Made by a program: the position numbers and the translations under genes. The notes under the pieces are model-generated. The model saw nothing but the letters and a program-made list of their open reading frames with translations, searched no databases and was not told the origin of the DNA. Source: Syntrophaceae bacterium UBA7544 (GTDB lineage: Bacteria; Desulfobacterota; Syntrophia; Syntrophales; Smithellaceae). From it: a stretch of DNA of 18,040 nt. Below are positions 6,254 to 14,261 of the stretch, piece after piece. The stretch spans positions 1 through 18,040 of the forward strand of contig DLME01000105.1 of NCBI GenBank assembly GCA_002479215.1. Direction: 5' to 3'. Numbering within the stretch: the first letter of the stretch is position 1; each line of letters begins with the position of its first letter.

Positions 6254-7579
6254 ATGAAAAAAATATATTTAGCTGCGTCTTGGATATTGTTTTTCTGCGC
6301 ATCTTTAATCTTCAGCAATACCGCAATAGCAAAAATTTATATTGACATAGATTCCCCTAACTTTCAGCAATTCCCTATAGCCATTTGCGACTTCAACAAC
6401 TTATCAACACGTGCTGCGGAACCATTAGAAATCGGTATCACTCTTGCTGACGAAATCAAAAAATATGTGGCGATGACTGGTATTTTTAACATTTTAAACA
6501 AAAAAAGTTTTCTGGAAGAAAAAAACACCGGTAATCCGGCGGCATTAGAAACCATCCGTTTTTCCGATTGGGCAGCAATAGGCGCCGACTATTTACTCCG
6601 AGGAAACATAACCCCAAGCGATAAAAAAATTATTGCCGAGTGCCGTCTTTTCGACGTTACCAGGGGAGAATCTCTGTTTAATAAAAAATACGATTTAAAA
6701 ATCGGCGAACAAAAAGAACTTTCGAAAAAAATAGCTTCCGATATATTATTTATACTTACCGGTGATGAAGGAGAATTTAACACCAAAATCGCATTTGTTT
6801 CCAAAAAAGCCTCCAAGTCTGATATATATACCATCAGCTATGACGGATCAGATATAAATAACATCACCAATCATCAAACAATTATACTTTCACCACATTG
6901 GTCGCCCGATGGAAATTTTCTTGCTTTTACCTCTTTTAAAGATGGTCACCCCAAAGTTTATATTCGAAATTTAAAAACCGGTACGGAAAAAAAAGTGGCT
7001 TCTTTTGAAGGGCTTAATTTGTGCGGTTTTTTTTCGCCGGACGGCAAAAAATTATTGTTAACTCTCAGCAAGGACGATAACGAGGAGATATATGTCTTGG
7101 AAATCGAAACGGCGAAGCTCAAACGATTGACTCATAACTATTCCATAGATGTGTCTCCGACCTGGTCGCCGGACGGCCAAAAAATAGCTTTTGTTTCTAA
7201 TCGCTCCGGCTCGCCTCAAATTTACACAATGGACGCCGATGGTGATAACGTAAAAAGGATAACTTATGAAGGTATTTATAACACATCTCCCTCGTGGTCT
7301 CCGCGCGGAGGCCGTATTGCTTATGAAGGACTGATCAACGGCACGTATCAAATTTTTTCCGTTGATGAAGATGGTAATAACCTCCTGCAATTAACTTTTG
7401 ACGCCGCTAGGAACGAATCACCATCATGGTCACCTTCTGGAAGGCAAATTGTCTACAGCTCGAAAACAGCTTCCAAAAGCAGAATTTGTATCATGAATGC
7501 CAATGGTCTAAATATAAGAATTCTCAATGAAAACAACGATGCTTTGACTATGCCCGTTTGGTCGCCGCGATTTAAATAA
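6254..7579 (+). CDS. tolB: Tol-Pal system periplasmic beta-propeller protein TolB
   Basis: A 441-residue secreted protein. Residues 1-26 are a signal peptide ending in NTAIA. Residues 27 to about 165 form the N-terminal alpha/beta domain (FPIAICDFNN, IGADYLLRGNIT) that interacts with TolA. The rest is a six-bladed WD40-like (PD40) propeller that binds Pal, with blades marked by repeated SPxWSPDG-type motifs (HWSPDG, FFSPDG, TWSPDG, SWSPRG, SWSPSG, VWSPRF). An open frame extends back to 6185, but the signal peptide begins exactly at ATG 6254, thirteen bases after tolA ends. The only purine-rich sequence upstream (AAAGG at the tolA stop) is rather far away. No clear terminator follows before pal. 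Confidence 0.95.
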   Translation: MKKIYLAASWILFFCASLIFSNTAIAKIYIDIDSPNFQQFPIAICDFNNLSTRAAEPLEIGITLADEIKKYVAMTGIFNILNKKSFLEEKNTGNPAALETIRFSDWAAIGADYLLRGNITPSDKKIIAECRLFDVTRGESLFNKKYDLKIGEQKELSKKIASDILFILTGDEGEFNTKIAFVSKKASKSDIYTISYDGSDINNITNHQTIILSPHWSPDGNFLAFTSFKDGHPKVYIRNLKTGTEKKVASFEGLNLCGFFSPDGKKLLLTLSKDDNEEIYVLEIETAKLKRLTHNYSIDVSPTWSPDGQKIAFVSNRSGSPQIYTMDADGDNVKRITYEGIYNTSPSWSPRGGRIAYEGLINGTYQIFSVDEDGNNLLQLTFDAARNESPSWSPSGRQIVYSSKTASKSRICIMNANGLNIRILNENNDALTMPVWSPRFK

Positions 7580-7693
7580 TTTTTTTGCCTTATGAACTGC
7601 ATTATGATTAAATATGAAATGAGTGGAACTTTTGAAAGACATATCTACTCAGGATCTCGTTCTATATTTCCACTATTTTGTAATAATTTTTTA

Positions 7694-7722
7694 TTGACGG
7701 CAATGTGTTAATTGTGTTTAAG
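7694..7722 (+). promoter_or_regulatory. Candidate sigma-70 promoter for pal
   Basis: The 197-base gap between tolB and pal contains TTGACG (7694-7699), a 17-base spacer and TTTAAG (7717-7722), about 55 bases before the pal start. Five of six bases of the -35 and four of six of the -10 match consensus. The unusually long gap within an otherwise tight cluster makes separate expression of pal and cpoB plausible. The rest of the gap is AT-rich with no other recognisable element. Confidence 0.45.
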
Positions 7723-7776
7723 TACTGAACACTTTTTTATTGTGATAACCTTATTTAGAACCAAGAAAGGAGAGCG

Positions 7777-8310
7777 ATGATGAAAAAGAACATAATATTG
7801 GTAGGGATGTTTATTGTAGTTGTATTTGCTCTAACAATATTTACCGGTTGTGCCGAAAAAAAGGCGGTAGTTACCGAGGGTACTGCTCAGGAACAGGCTG
7901 CGCCTGCGCAAACAGCTGCGACAACTCAAGAACAGTCTGCAAAAGTGGCACCGGCAGCAACACCAGAAACAGCAGAAACTATGGTAAAAGATATCTTCTT
8001 TGATTTTGACAAATCCAATATCCGTCCTGATGCCCGCGAAACTCTCAAAGCCGATGCCGATTTCTTGCTCAAAAATGGCAACTCTAAAGTCGTTATAGAG
8101 GGACATTGCGATGAAAGAGGAACGGCCGAATACAACATGGCTCTTGGACAAAGACGTGCTCAGGAAACAAAGAATTATTTAGTCAACCTGGGTATCAAAG
8201 AACTAAGAATAAAAACTATCAGCTACGGCGAAGAACGTCCCTTCGATCCCGGCCACAATGAAGATGCCTGGGCCAAGAACAGACGCGCCCATTTTGTTGT
8301 CACTCCATAA
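7777..8310 (+). CDS. pal: Peptidoglycan-associated lipoprotein Pal
   Basis: A 177-residue outer-membrane lipoprotein. The signal peptide ends in FTGC, so Cys25 would be lipidated and become residue 1 of the mature form. An Ala/Gln/Thr-rich linker (26-68) precedes an OmpA-C-like domain (about 70-176) that binds meso-diaminopimelate in peptidoglycan. The binding signature is clear: [25 protein letters not shown] (109-120), LGQRRA (123-128) and KNRRAHF. Pal tethers the outer membrane to the cell wall and is relocated by TolB and TolA. A strong AAAGGAG lies just upstream; ATG 7777 and ATG 7780 are both possible starts, and the second has the better spacing. A residue other than Leu three before the Cys is a mild departure from the usual lipobox. 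Confidence 0.96.
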   Translation: MMKKNIILVGMFIVVVFALTIFTGCAEKKAVVTEGTAQEQAAPAQTAATTQEQSAKVAPAATPETAETMVKDIFFDFDKSNIRPDARETLKADADFLLKNGNSKVVIEGHCDERGTAEYNMALGQRRAQETKNYLVNLGIKELRIKTISYGEERPFDPGHNEDAWAKNRRAHFVVTP

Positions 8311-8328
8311 TAAAAATTATTTACCAAG

Positions 8329-9153
8329 GTGAAAAAATTGAGAAATTCTATTTATATCCTTTTAGCGGTTTTGGCATTTTCGGTTGCAGGCTGTGCAACT
8401 ACTCAAGATTTGAAGGCAGTCCGTTCTGAATTAAACCAGAAAATGGAAGAAAAACTGGCCGCTATGGATGCCGAATTGGCCGCCGTAAAAAAGAACGCCG
8501 CAAATCTGGAATCAATGCGCAAGGGACAAGCCAACACAGCGGCGGATATTGCAGATTTGCGGGATAATATCCAGCAACTGCGCGGTCAGGTTGAAACGCT
8601 GAAAAAGGACCTTGCTGTAAACACAAAGAAGGAAGAACAGGCCTTTGATAATCTTCTCCTGAAAGTTAATTTTATCGAAAACTTTTTGGAAATAGGGAAA
8701 AAGGATATCGCCAACGATACTCCCGATAAAAACGGTAAATCAACCGGGACTGCGGTTGCCAAAGACCAGGTAAAAAAACAGGACAAGGAGAAGGCTTACT
8801 CGGCGGCTTATCAAATCTTCAAAGAAGGCAATTATGATAAGGCCCGGACCGAGTTCCAAAATTTTTTAGCTGCTTATCCGGACAGCGAGTATTCCGATAA
8901 TGCCCAATTTTGGATTGGTGAATGTTACTTTTTTGAAAAAAAATACGAGCAAGCAATTTTGGAATACGAAAAAGTAGCTAAAAACTATCCCAGCGGCAGT
9001 AAAGTTCCTTATGCTTTATTAAAGCAAGGTCTTTCCTTCTTGAAGTTGGGAGACAAAACGAGTGCAAAGTTGCTTTTACAGCAGGTAATTAAAGATTATC
9101 CGAATACCAGTCAGGCACGCATAGCGCGTTCGAAACTGCAAGAAATAAAATAA
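8329..9153 (+). CDS. cpoB: Cell division coordinator CpoB (YbgF), coiled-coil/TPR lipoprotein
   Basis: About 274 residues. The signal peptide ends in SVAGC, so Cys22 is a likely lipidation site, whereas E. coli CpoB is a soluble periplasmic protein. Residues 25-125 are a charged heptad-type coiled coil (LKAVRSELNQKMEEKL, LRDNIQQLRGQVETLKK), the trimerising region of the family. Residues 155-272 hold three TPRs of the YbgF type (YQIFKEGNYDKARTEFQNFL; AQFWIGECYFFEKKYEQAI; LLKQGLSFLKLGDKTSA). In E. coli CpoB links Tol-Pal action to peptidoglycan synthesis at the septum. Eighteen bases separate it from pal. The start is ambiguous: GTG at 8329 has no Shine-Dalgarno sequence upstream, while TTG at 8338 has AAGGTG six bases before it. 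Both keep the signal peptide. A strong terminator follows. Confidence 0.9.
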   Translation: MKKLRNSIYILLAVLAFSVAGCATTQDLKAVRSELNQKMEEKLAAMDAELAAVKKNAANLESMRKGQANTAADIADLRDNIQQLRGQVETLKKDLAVNTKKEEQAFDNLLLKVNFIENFLEIGKKDIANDTPDKNGKSTGTAVAKDQVKKQDKEKAYSAAYQIFKEGNYDKARTEFQNFLAAYPDSEYSDNAQFWIGECYFFEKKYEQAILEYEKVAKNYPSGSKVPYALLKQGLSFLKLGDKTSAKLLLQQVIKDYPNTSQARIARSKLQEIK

Positions 9154-9181
9154 TTAATTTCTTGCGGATTAAAAAACAAAC

Positions 9182-9211
9182 AAAAAAGGGGGCAATTTAA
9201 CCCCCTTTTTT
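9182..9211. terminator. Bidirectional intrinsic terminator
   Basis: A near-perfect hairpin, AAAAAAGGGGG (9182-9192), an 8-base loop (CAATTTAA) and CCCCCTTTTTTT, sits between the convergent cpoB and LolB-like genes. It ends in a T-run on the plus strand and, because of the A-run on the other side, also on the minus strand. It should stop transcripts from both operons. Confidence 0.93.
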
Positions 9212-9223
9212 TATATTAAGAAC

Positions 9224-10006
9224 CTAATCCAGCAATATTAATTTCATGCCCGCAGGCATCTTCAGATCAAAAATTGCGAGAGTAGTTGCTTTTTCAATTT
9301 TAAGTTCGGAATATTTTACGGAGATGGAAGTTATGCCATCAGCCATGTTGATGGTAATTTTCCCGGGAACGGGACTTTCCGGCCTATAGTCCTCATAATT
9401 CACATGATATATTTCTTGGCCAAATTCATTTAAACTAGCAAATTTCAACAAACGATTATTCTCCCCTACCCATAATATTTGCGACTTATCTGATGGCGAT
9501 TTCATTTCTATACGCAAAGAATTCTTTTCTTGATAGCTTTGATAGGAGATAATCCCATCAATGATAGGAGGATAAGTGCCGGTAAAAATCATGACCATAT
9601 CTTCAATATTAAATTGCCACGGCAAGAAATGCGCCAGATTTGCGGCGGTTGGCTTGCCGCGATAAAATTCCCCCCTGGAAGGGATAAAGATACACATTTC
9701 TGCTGGAGAAGAACTAAGAAAAAAATCCGGCGTTCCGATAATCGGCAGCAGTTCCAACCGCAGATATGATGGTTTCTTCATGACTATGGCTACCCGTACT
9801 GGATGATAACCATGAGATGTAACCAAATCAATTTGCGCCGTAGCGCTCAATATGTCATTTTCGGCAACAGCTCCAGAAACGGCCATCAGAACTTTTTCTG
9901 TTCGAGAATCGGGTTTAATGACTGCCCGTTGAATGCAACCACCGGTAAGCATTATCAACAATAAACTAATCGTTATCTTACTCAAACGGGAATATACATT
10001 GTACAT
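9224..10006 (-). CDS. LolB-like (DUF4292-type) lipoprotein
   Basis: A 260-residue lipoprotein: a basic N-terminus, a hydrophobic stretch at 11-20 and a lipobox LTGGC with Cys24. The mature part lacks transmembrane segments and is rich in alternating beta-strand patterns (VRVAIVMKKPSYLRLELLP, GTPDFFLSSSPAEMCIFIP, GEFYRGKPT, ITINMADGITSISVKYSELKIEK). This resembles the half-barrel of LolA/LolB proteins that receive lipoproteins at the outer membrane. A LolB-like or DUF4292 role is inferred from that pattern and from its place behind a TPR lipoprotein, an arrangement I recall from Deltaproteobacteria. True LolB activity is not shown. It is the last gene of the minus-strand envelope operon, 48 bases after the TPR gene. 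No Shine-Dalgarno sequence is evident before the ATG. Confidence 0.6.
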   Translation of the reverse strand: MYNVYSRLSKITISLLLIMLTGGCIQRAVIKPDSRTEKVLMAVSGAVAENDILSATAQIDLVTSHGYHPVRVAIVMKKPSYLRLELLPIIGTPDFFLSSSPAEMCIFIPSRGEFYRGKPTAANLAHFLPWQFNIEDMVMIFTGTYPPIIDGIISYQSYQEKNSLRIEMKSPSDKSQILWVGENNRLLKFASLNEFGQEIYHVNYEDYRPESPVPGKITINMADGITSISVKYSELKIEKATTLAIFDLKMPAGMKLILLD

Positions 10007-10054
10007 AGAGGGAATATTTTACAAAAAAAATATACGGGTAATAAATTTCCTTTA

Positions 10055-11755
10055 TTATTTATTCTTGATTAAGTCTTCCAGCTTCTTTTGCAACAAAGTG
10101 TTTTGGGGATCAAGCTTAAGCGCTCTATTATACATTTCCTGCGCTTCTTTGATTTTATCCAATTTCGCATACACATCGCCCAGATGCTCCGTAATATTTA
10201 CATCGTCAGGCAAAAGCTCCAAAGCTCGTTTTAAATATTTTATAGCGCTGTCCATTTTGTTTTGTTTAAAATGTACCCAGCCAAGACTATCTATAATGTA
10301 ACCATTATCCGGTTTGATTTTCAAAGCTCTGATGATCATTTTTTCCGCTTCTTCCAGATTTATACCGCGATCAGCATAACTATAGCCGATAAAATTAAGC
10401 GCCTCGGCGTTCTCCGGATCAAGTTGCAAAACTGTCTCCATCTCTTTAATGCTCTCCGGAAAGCGATTTGTTTTTTCATAAATTACGCCTAAAGCATAGT
10501 GCAAATCAACACTCTGAGGGGAAAGGGTGATTCCATCATCTAAAATTTTTACAGCCTTAACGGCATCTTTTGTTTCTTCATAAAGTGAAGACAAATAAAG
10601 GTATAGAGAAATCTGGCCTTTCTCTTTTTTAAGGGCTTCATTTACTAAATCGATAGCCTCTGTTATTTTACCTTCCTTTTTGAAGATCATGGCGGCATGG
10701 ATTTGAGCACTGGAGTATAATTCGGATGTCGCAGGAATTTTTCTATATTCATCAATAGCGAATTTGTTATCGCCTTTTTCTTCATAAGCACTAGCCAGTA
10801 AGTAACGAATCCTGTTGTCATTAATGTTTTTCTCCAGAATTATGGAGAATTCAGCTACAGCTAAATCAAAGCGGCGCAGATCATAATATAAAATCCCCAA
10901 AGCGATTCGCACTTCGCGATTATCGGGATCAGACTTTAAGACTTCTTGAAATTCTTTTTGCGCTTCTTCATATTTTTTTTCTTTAATCAGAAGCTCTCCT
11001 ATTTTAATCCGCAAATTTACTCGCCCCGGGTTTACTTCCAAATAATTTAGGTAAATTTCTATAGCTTTATCGATTTTCTTTTGCTTTTCGTATAACGCAG
11101 CCAAGTCATATACAGCCAACTCGAAATATGGTTTTAAGGATAAAACTTTTTTAAACATCTTTTCTGCGTCTTCATACCGCTTCATATCCGCCAACACTTT
11201 ACCATAGTAATAGATGGCCGTGACATGATCCGGGTCGATTTTCAGCATTATTTTAAAGGTTTCTTCGGCTTTGGCAAAATTATTTTCTGCGGCGTAAATG
11301 GTCGCCAAATAAAGATAGGCAATCATGTTTTTTGGATCAAGTTCAATTACCTTTTTGTGTTCTCTAATAGCCTTTTCATATTGCCGGAGACTAATGTATA
11401 ATCCGCCCATAATCAGATGGAGTTCGATGTTTTCCGGATTTTTTAATAGGGTTTCTTCACCCAGAGAAATGGCGCGGTCGAGATCGCCCCTTTCTGTATA
11501 CAGGGATACAAGCTCGGTTATAAGGTAAGAAGAGTCCGGATCAGCGGCGACAGCCTTCTCCAATTCAATAGTCGCTTCATTTATTTTACCTTCCAGACGT
11601 AAAAGAACTCCCAATGAATAGTGGTTCATAGCATCTGCCGAGCTACTATCCGTATGTTCAGAGGGGAACCGAACAGTCTTTATATAGTTACAGCCGGAAA
11701 TATTTATGATAATTAAAATTGTTATTAATACTAAATAAGTTATTTTTTTCTGCAT
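10055..11755 (-). CDS. TPR-repeat lipoprotein
   Basis: A 566-residue protein with a lipoprotein signal peptide (NISGC, Cys22) followed almost entirely by about 15 tetratricopeptide repeats from residue 43 to the C-terminus. Typical units are HYSLGVLLRLEGKINEATIE, IAYLYLATIYAAENNFAKAE and DSLGWVHFKQNKMDSAIKYL, and many helices end in a DP or NP turn. Such arrays form a superhelical scaffold for protein binding, here probably tethered to a membrane facing the periplasm. No catalytic domain is visible and I cannot name its partner. Close spacing to the LolB-like gene (48 bases) and to the YibQ-like gene (51 bases) suggests it works with envelope biogenesis. The start codon lacks an obvious ribosome binding site. 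Confidence 0.85.
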   Translation of the reverse strand: MQKKITYLVLITILIIINISGCNYIKTVRFPSEHTDSSSADAMNHYSLGVLLRLEGKINEATIELEKAVAADPDSSYLITELVSLYTERGDLDRAISLGEETLLKNPENIELHLIMGGLYISLRQYEKAIREHKKVIELDPKNMIAYLYLATIYAAENNFAKAEETFKIMLKIDPDHVTAIYYYGKVLADMKRYEDAEKMFKKVLSLKPYFELAVYDLAALYEKQKKIDKAIEIYLNYLEVNPGRVNLRIKIGELLIKEKKYEEAQKEFQEVLKSDPDNREVRIALGILYYDLRRFDLAVAEFSIILEKNINDNRIRYLLASAYEEKGDNKFAIDEYRKIPATSELYSSAQIHAAMIFKKEGKITEAIDLVNEALKKEKGQISLYLYLSSLYEETKDAVKAVKILDDGITLSPQSVDLHYALGVIYEKTNRFPESIKEMETVLQLDPENAEALNFIGYSYADRGINLEEAEKMIIRALKIKPDNGYIIDSLGWVHFKQNKMDSAIKYLKRALELLPDDVNITEHLGDVYAKLDKIKEAQEMYNRALKLDPQNTLLQKKLEDLIKNK

Positions 11756-11806
11756 ATTGAATTTAAATTTCTTTTAATATTTTTTCTTCTTTATTAGCGA
11801 ACAAAA

Positions 11807-12772
11807 CTAGGAAGATCCCTGGGCAGCTTTTGCTTTAATAACCTGCGACACCGGAACAATCAATATTCCCTTTTCTCTAAAAACCCTAGCCGCGTCTTTG
11901 ATTGCCCGAATTGTTTCCGGATGCGGATGCCCGATAACGATCAGCGGTGAAACATCACCATTATTGTTGGTGATATTAATCAAATTATTATAAATTTCAT
12001 TGTAGTCACGGTTGTTATCAAGAAATATTTTGCGGGCCGCTACCTGCAAACCAACTTTTTGAGCCGCAGCAAAAGCCTCACTATTAGCCGCCGTGCGCGA
12101 ATCGATAAAAAATAAATTCTTTTTCTTTAATTTACTAAAAATCAAAGTAAGCTTTTCTTTATCTTTCATAAATTTTGAGCCCATATGGTTATTTATGCCA
12201 ACAATGTAAGGCACAGCCTCGATATCTTTCTCCAGTTGAAAAATCAATTCTTCATTGTTCATATCCGTAAAAAGAGCCCCGCTACCCGGCTTTTCGCGCG
12301 GATACGAAACTGGCTCCATCGGTAGATGGAGAAGTATCTCTTTGTTAGCTTTATGTAGCATTTCCGCTGCTTCCCGGCTATGAATTAAGAATGGTAAAAC
12401 AGAATACGTTATATCGGCATTAACTTTCAGTAATTCTTTAACCGGTACCAGATCATATCCTATATCATCAATAATAATAGCTACTTGCCGTAGGGGCAAA
12501 GGTATCTTTTCGATTTTGGATACAACTATTTTCTTCTTTTCTTTTTTTTCTATCGGAATCGAGGCTGAAGTTCTTTCTTTTGCCGATTTTGCTTTTAGAG
12601 CTGGGGGAGTAATTGATTTCTGCGGTTCTATCTGCTTTGTTTCTTTTTCCTTTTCTTTGATAACCGGTTGTTCTTCTTTAACTTGCAGCATATAAATTAT
12701 TGCCGCAACTGATATAATTATTAGAAATATCAACAATCCGTTGGAAAAACGGTTAAATCTTTTCCTTGCCAA
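11807..12772 (-). CDS. Divergent polysaccharide deacetylase family protein (YibQ-like, DUF610)
   Basis: A 321-residue protein with one N-terminal membrane anchor (about 12-29), a Lys/Glu/Pro-rich linker (31-92), and a divergent polysaccharide deacetylase domain (about 96-312) placed in the periplasm. Visible family motifs are the paired aspartates AIIIDDIG (Asp102, Asp103), LLHLPMEP (147-154), NNHMGS with His196, FFIDSRT (221-227) and IGHPHPET with His282 and His284. These retain candidate metal ligands of the NodB-like fold, but the substrate of the family is not established. It starts with TTG at 12772, preceded by GAGAGG about nine bases upstream, and lies 27 bases after ctpA. In many proteobacteria this family sits near an S41 peptidase and the cell-wall hydrolase activator envC; envC is absent here. 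Confidence 0.85.
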   Translation of the reverse strand: MARKRFNRFSNGLLIFLIIISVAAIIYMLQVKEEQPVIKEKEKETKQIEPQKSITPPALKAKSAKERTSASIPIEKKEKKKIVVSKIEKIPLPLRQVAIIIDDIGYDLVPVKELLKVNADITYSVLPFLIHSREAAEMLHKANKEILLHLPMEPVSYPREKPGSGALFTDMNNEELIFQLEKDIEAVPYIVGINNHMGSKFMKDKEKLTLIFSKLKKKNLFFIDSRTAANSEAFAAAQKVGLQVAARKIFLDNNRDYNEIYNNLINITNNNGDVSPLIVIGHPHPETIRAIKDAARVFREKGILIVPVSQVIKAKAAQGSS

Positions 12773-12799
12773 TTATAAAAGCCCTCTCTTAAGAAAGAT

Positions 12800-14125
12800 T
12801 CAGCTTCCCAGATTTTTTTTCATTATCTCCCAGCTTTTTAGTATATCCACAGCCGTTTTGAGTTGATTATCATGGGAAAGATCAGAAGGATCTTTGGCAT
12901 CTTTAACCTGGGATTCATCGAGCTCTGTACCATCCTCTTTCGTTGGTTTTATATGTCCTTTAAGGTCTTTTTCTCTAATTCTATCTTCCTGCAGTAAGTT
13001 GTTATTTTCCGCGTCTTCCGCCGGCCTGATGTATTTGACAACTATGTCCGGTTTGATACCCTCGGCCTGAATAGATCGACCCTTGGGCGTGTAATACCTC
13101 GCTGTAGTCAGCTTGAGAGCGGAACCATCTTCCAAAGCAATAACGGTTTGGACAGACGCTTTACCAAAGGTTTGTGTTCCGATAATCAAAGCCCGGCCAT
13201 TATCTTGTAGAGCTCCGGCAACAATCTCTGCCGCACTGGCTGTTCCTTCGTTGACCAGAACAACCATCGGACAAGTTATTTCATCACCGTTGTTTCTGGC
13301 CATCGCCTTTGTTTCCATGTTTTTCGTACGTCCGCGAGTGGAAACAATAATCCCCGATTTAAGGAACATATCGGAAACTTCGATTGCCTGAATCAACAAT
13401 CCACCCGGATCGTTTCTCAAATCCAGAACCAAACCCTTCATCGGCTGGAGTTTTTCGCTAATTTCCCGCAGAGCTTTACGTAAATCATCGGCTGTCCTTT
13501 CATGAAAAGAAGCAATACGGATGTATCCTATATTATCTTCAAATATTTTGGACTTAACGCTTTTGATCTGGATGATCGTACGGGTCAACACAATATCTTT
13601 GGGTTTGGACATATTTTCCCGCATGATCGTAATTGTCACCTTTGTATCCTTAGCCCCCCGTAATTTCTTTACGGCTTCCATAATGGTAATATCTTTCGTT
13701 GATTTACCATCAATTTTGATTATCTGGTCTCCCGACTTTACACCGGCGTTAAACGCAGGAGTATCTTCAATAGGAGAAACAACCGTCAAAACTTCTTTTA
13801 ATATTGTGATTTCAATTCCAATGCCGCCGAATTGACCTTGAGTTTCCACTTCCAGTTCTTTATACAAATCCGGCGTCATAAAGGAGCTGTGGGGATCGAG
13901 AGACCTCATCATTCCGTTGATTGCGCCCTGGATTAATGTTGATGAATCCACCTCGTCAACGTAGTTTTTCTTCACCATGTCGAAAACTTCGTTGAATAAC
14001 TTAATCTCTTTGTAGGTACCTTTATCCAGTGCGGAAACCTTGCTGTCATTATATAGCCCCAGAAGGATTAATACTCCCAGACAAATAACAACCAGCAAAG
14101 AAAACCTTGTTGATATTTTTTTCAT
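12800..14125 (-). CDS. ctpA: S41 family carboxyl-terminal processing protease (CtpA)
   Basis: A 441-residue protease anchored or exported by an N-terminal hydrophobic helix (about 8-24). A PDZ domain (about 92-182; GGIGIEI, SGDQIIKIDGK) recognises substrate C-termini. The S41 catalytic core follows, with the Ser/Lys dyad at Ser297 (NEGTASAAE) and Lys322 (TFGKASVQ) and the supporting Gln326. DLRNDPGG (235-242) is another family mark. It would cleave C-termini of periplasmic proteins, in related bacteria including cell-wall enzymes. A charged C-terminal tail (about 366-425) follows the core. An in-frame GTG exists at 14137, but its GTGAGGAA is itself the Shine-Dalgarno sequence for ATG at 14125, so I use the latter. 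The 136 bases upstream separate it from cysS and hold only AT-rich sequence with no convincing promoter. Confidence 0.95.
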   Translation of the reverse strand: MKKISTRFSLLVVICLGVLILLGLYNDSKVSALDKGTYKEIKLFNEVFDMVKKNYVDEVDSSTLIQGAINGMMRSLDPHSSFMTPDLYKELEVETQGQFGGIGIEITILKEVLTVVSPIEDTPAFNAGVKSGDQIIKIDGKSTKDITIMEAVKKLRGAKDTKVTITIMRENMSKPKDIVLTRTIIQIKSVKSKIFEDNIGYIRIASFHERTADDLRKALREISEKLQPMKGLVLDLRNDPGGLLIQAIEVSDMFLKSGIIVSTRGRTKNMETKAMARNNGDEITCPMVVLVNEGTASAAEIVAGALQDNGRALIIGTQTFGKASVQTVIALEDGSALKLTTARYYTPKGRSIQAEGIKPDIVVKYIRPAEDAENNNLLQEDRIREKDLKGHIKPTKEDGTELDESQVKDAKDPSDLSHDNQLKTAVDILKSWEIMKKNLGS

Positions 14126-14261
14126 AATATTCCTCACAATATTGAAGATATAGTAACCGTACTTATACCACTTTCTGTGATATTTTCCACATTTTTCGGA
14201 AACAAAAAATGAAAATATTAAGATTTTTCATTTATGTTTGACAAAATGTAAAGATTCTACA

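Noticed and set aside
7622..7674. Inverted repeat AGTGGAA / TTCCACT as a tolB terminator
   Set aside because: Seven-base arms with a 39-base loop and only a weak T-run; expected by chance in AT-rich DNA.
14126..14137. GTG 14137 as the ctpA start
   Set aside because: The codons GTG AGG AAT form the Shine-Dalgarno region for ATG 14125.
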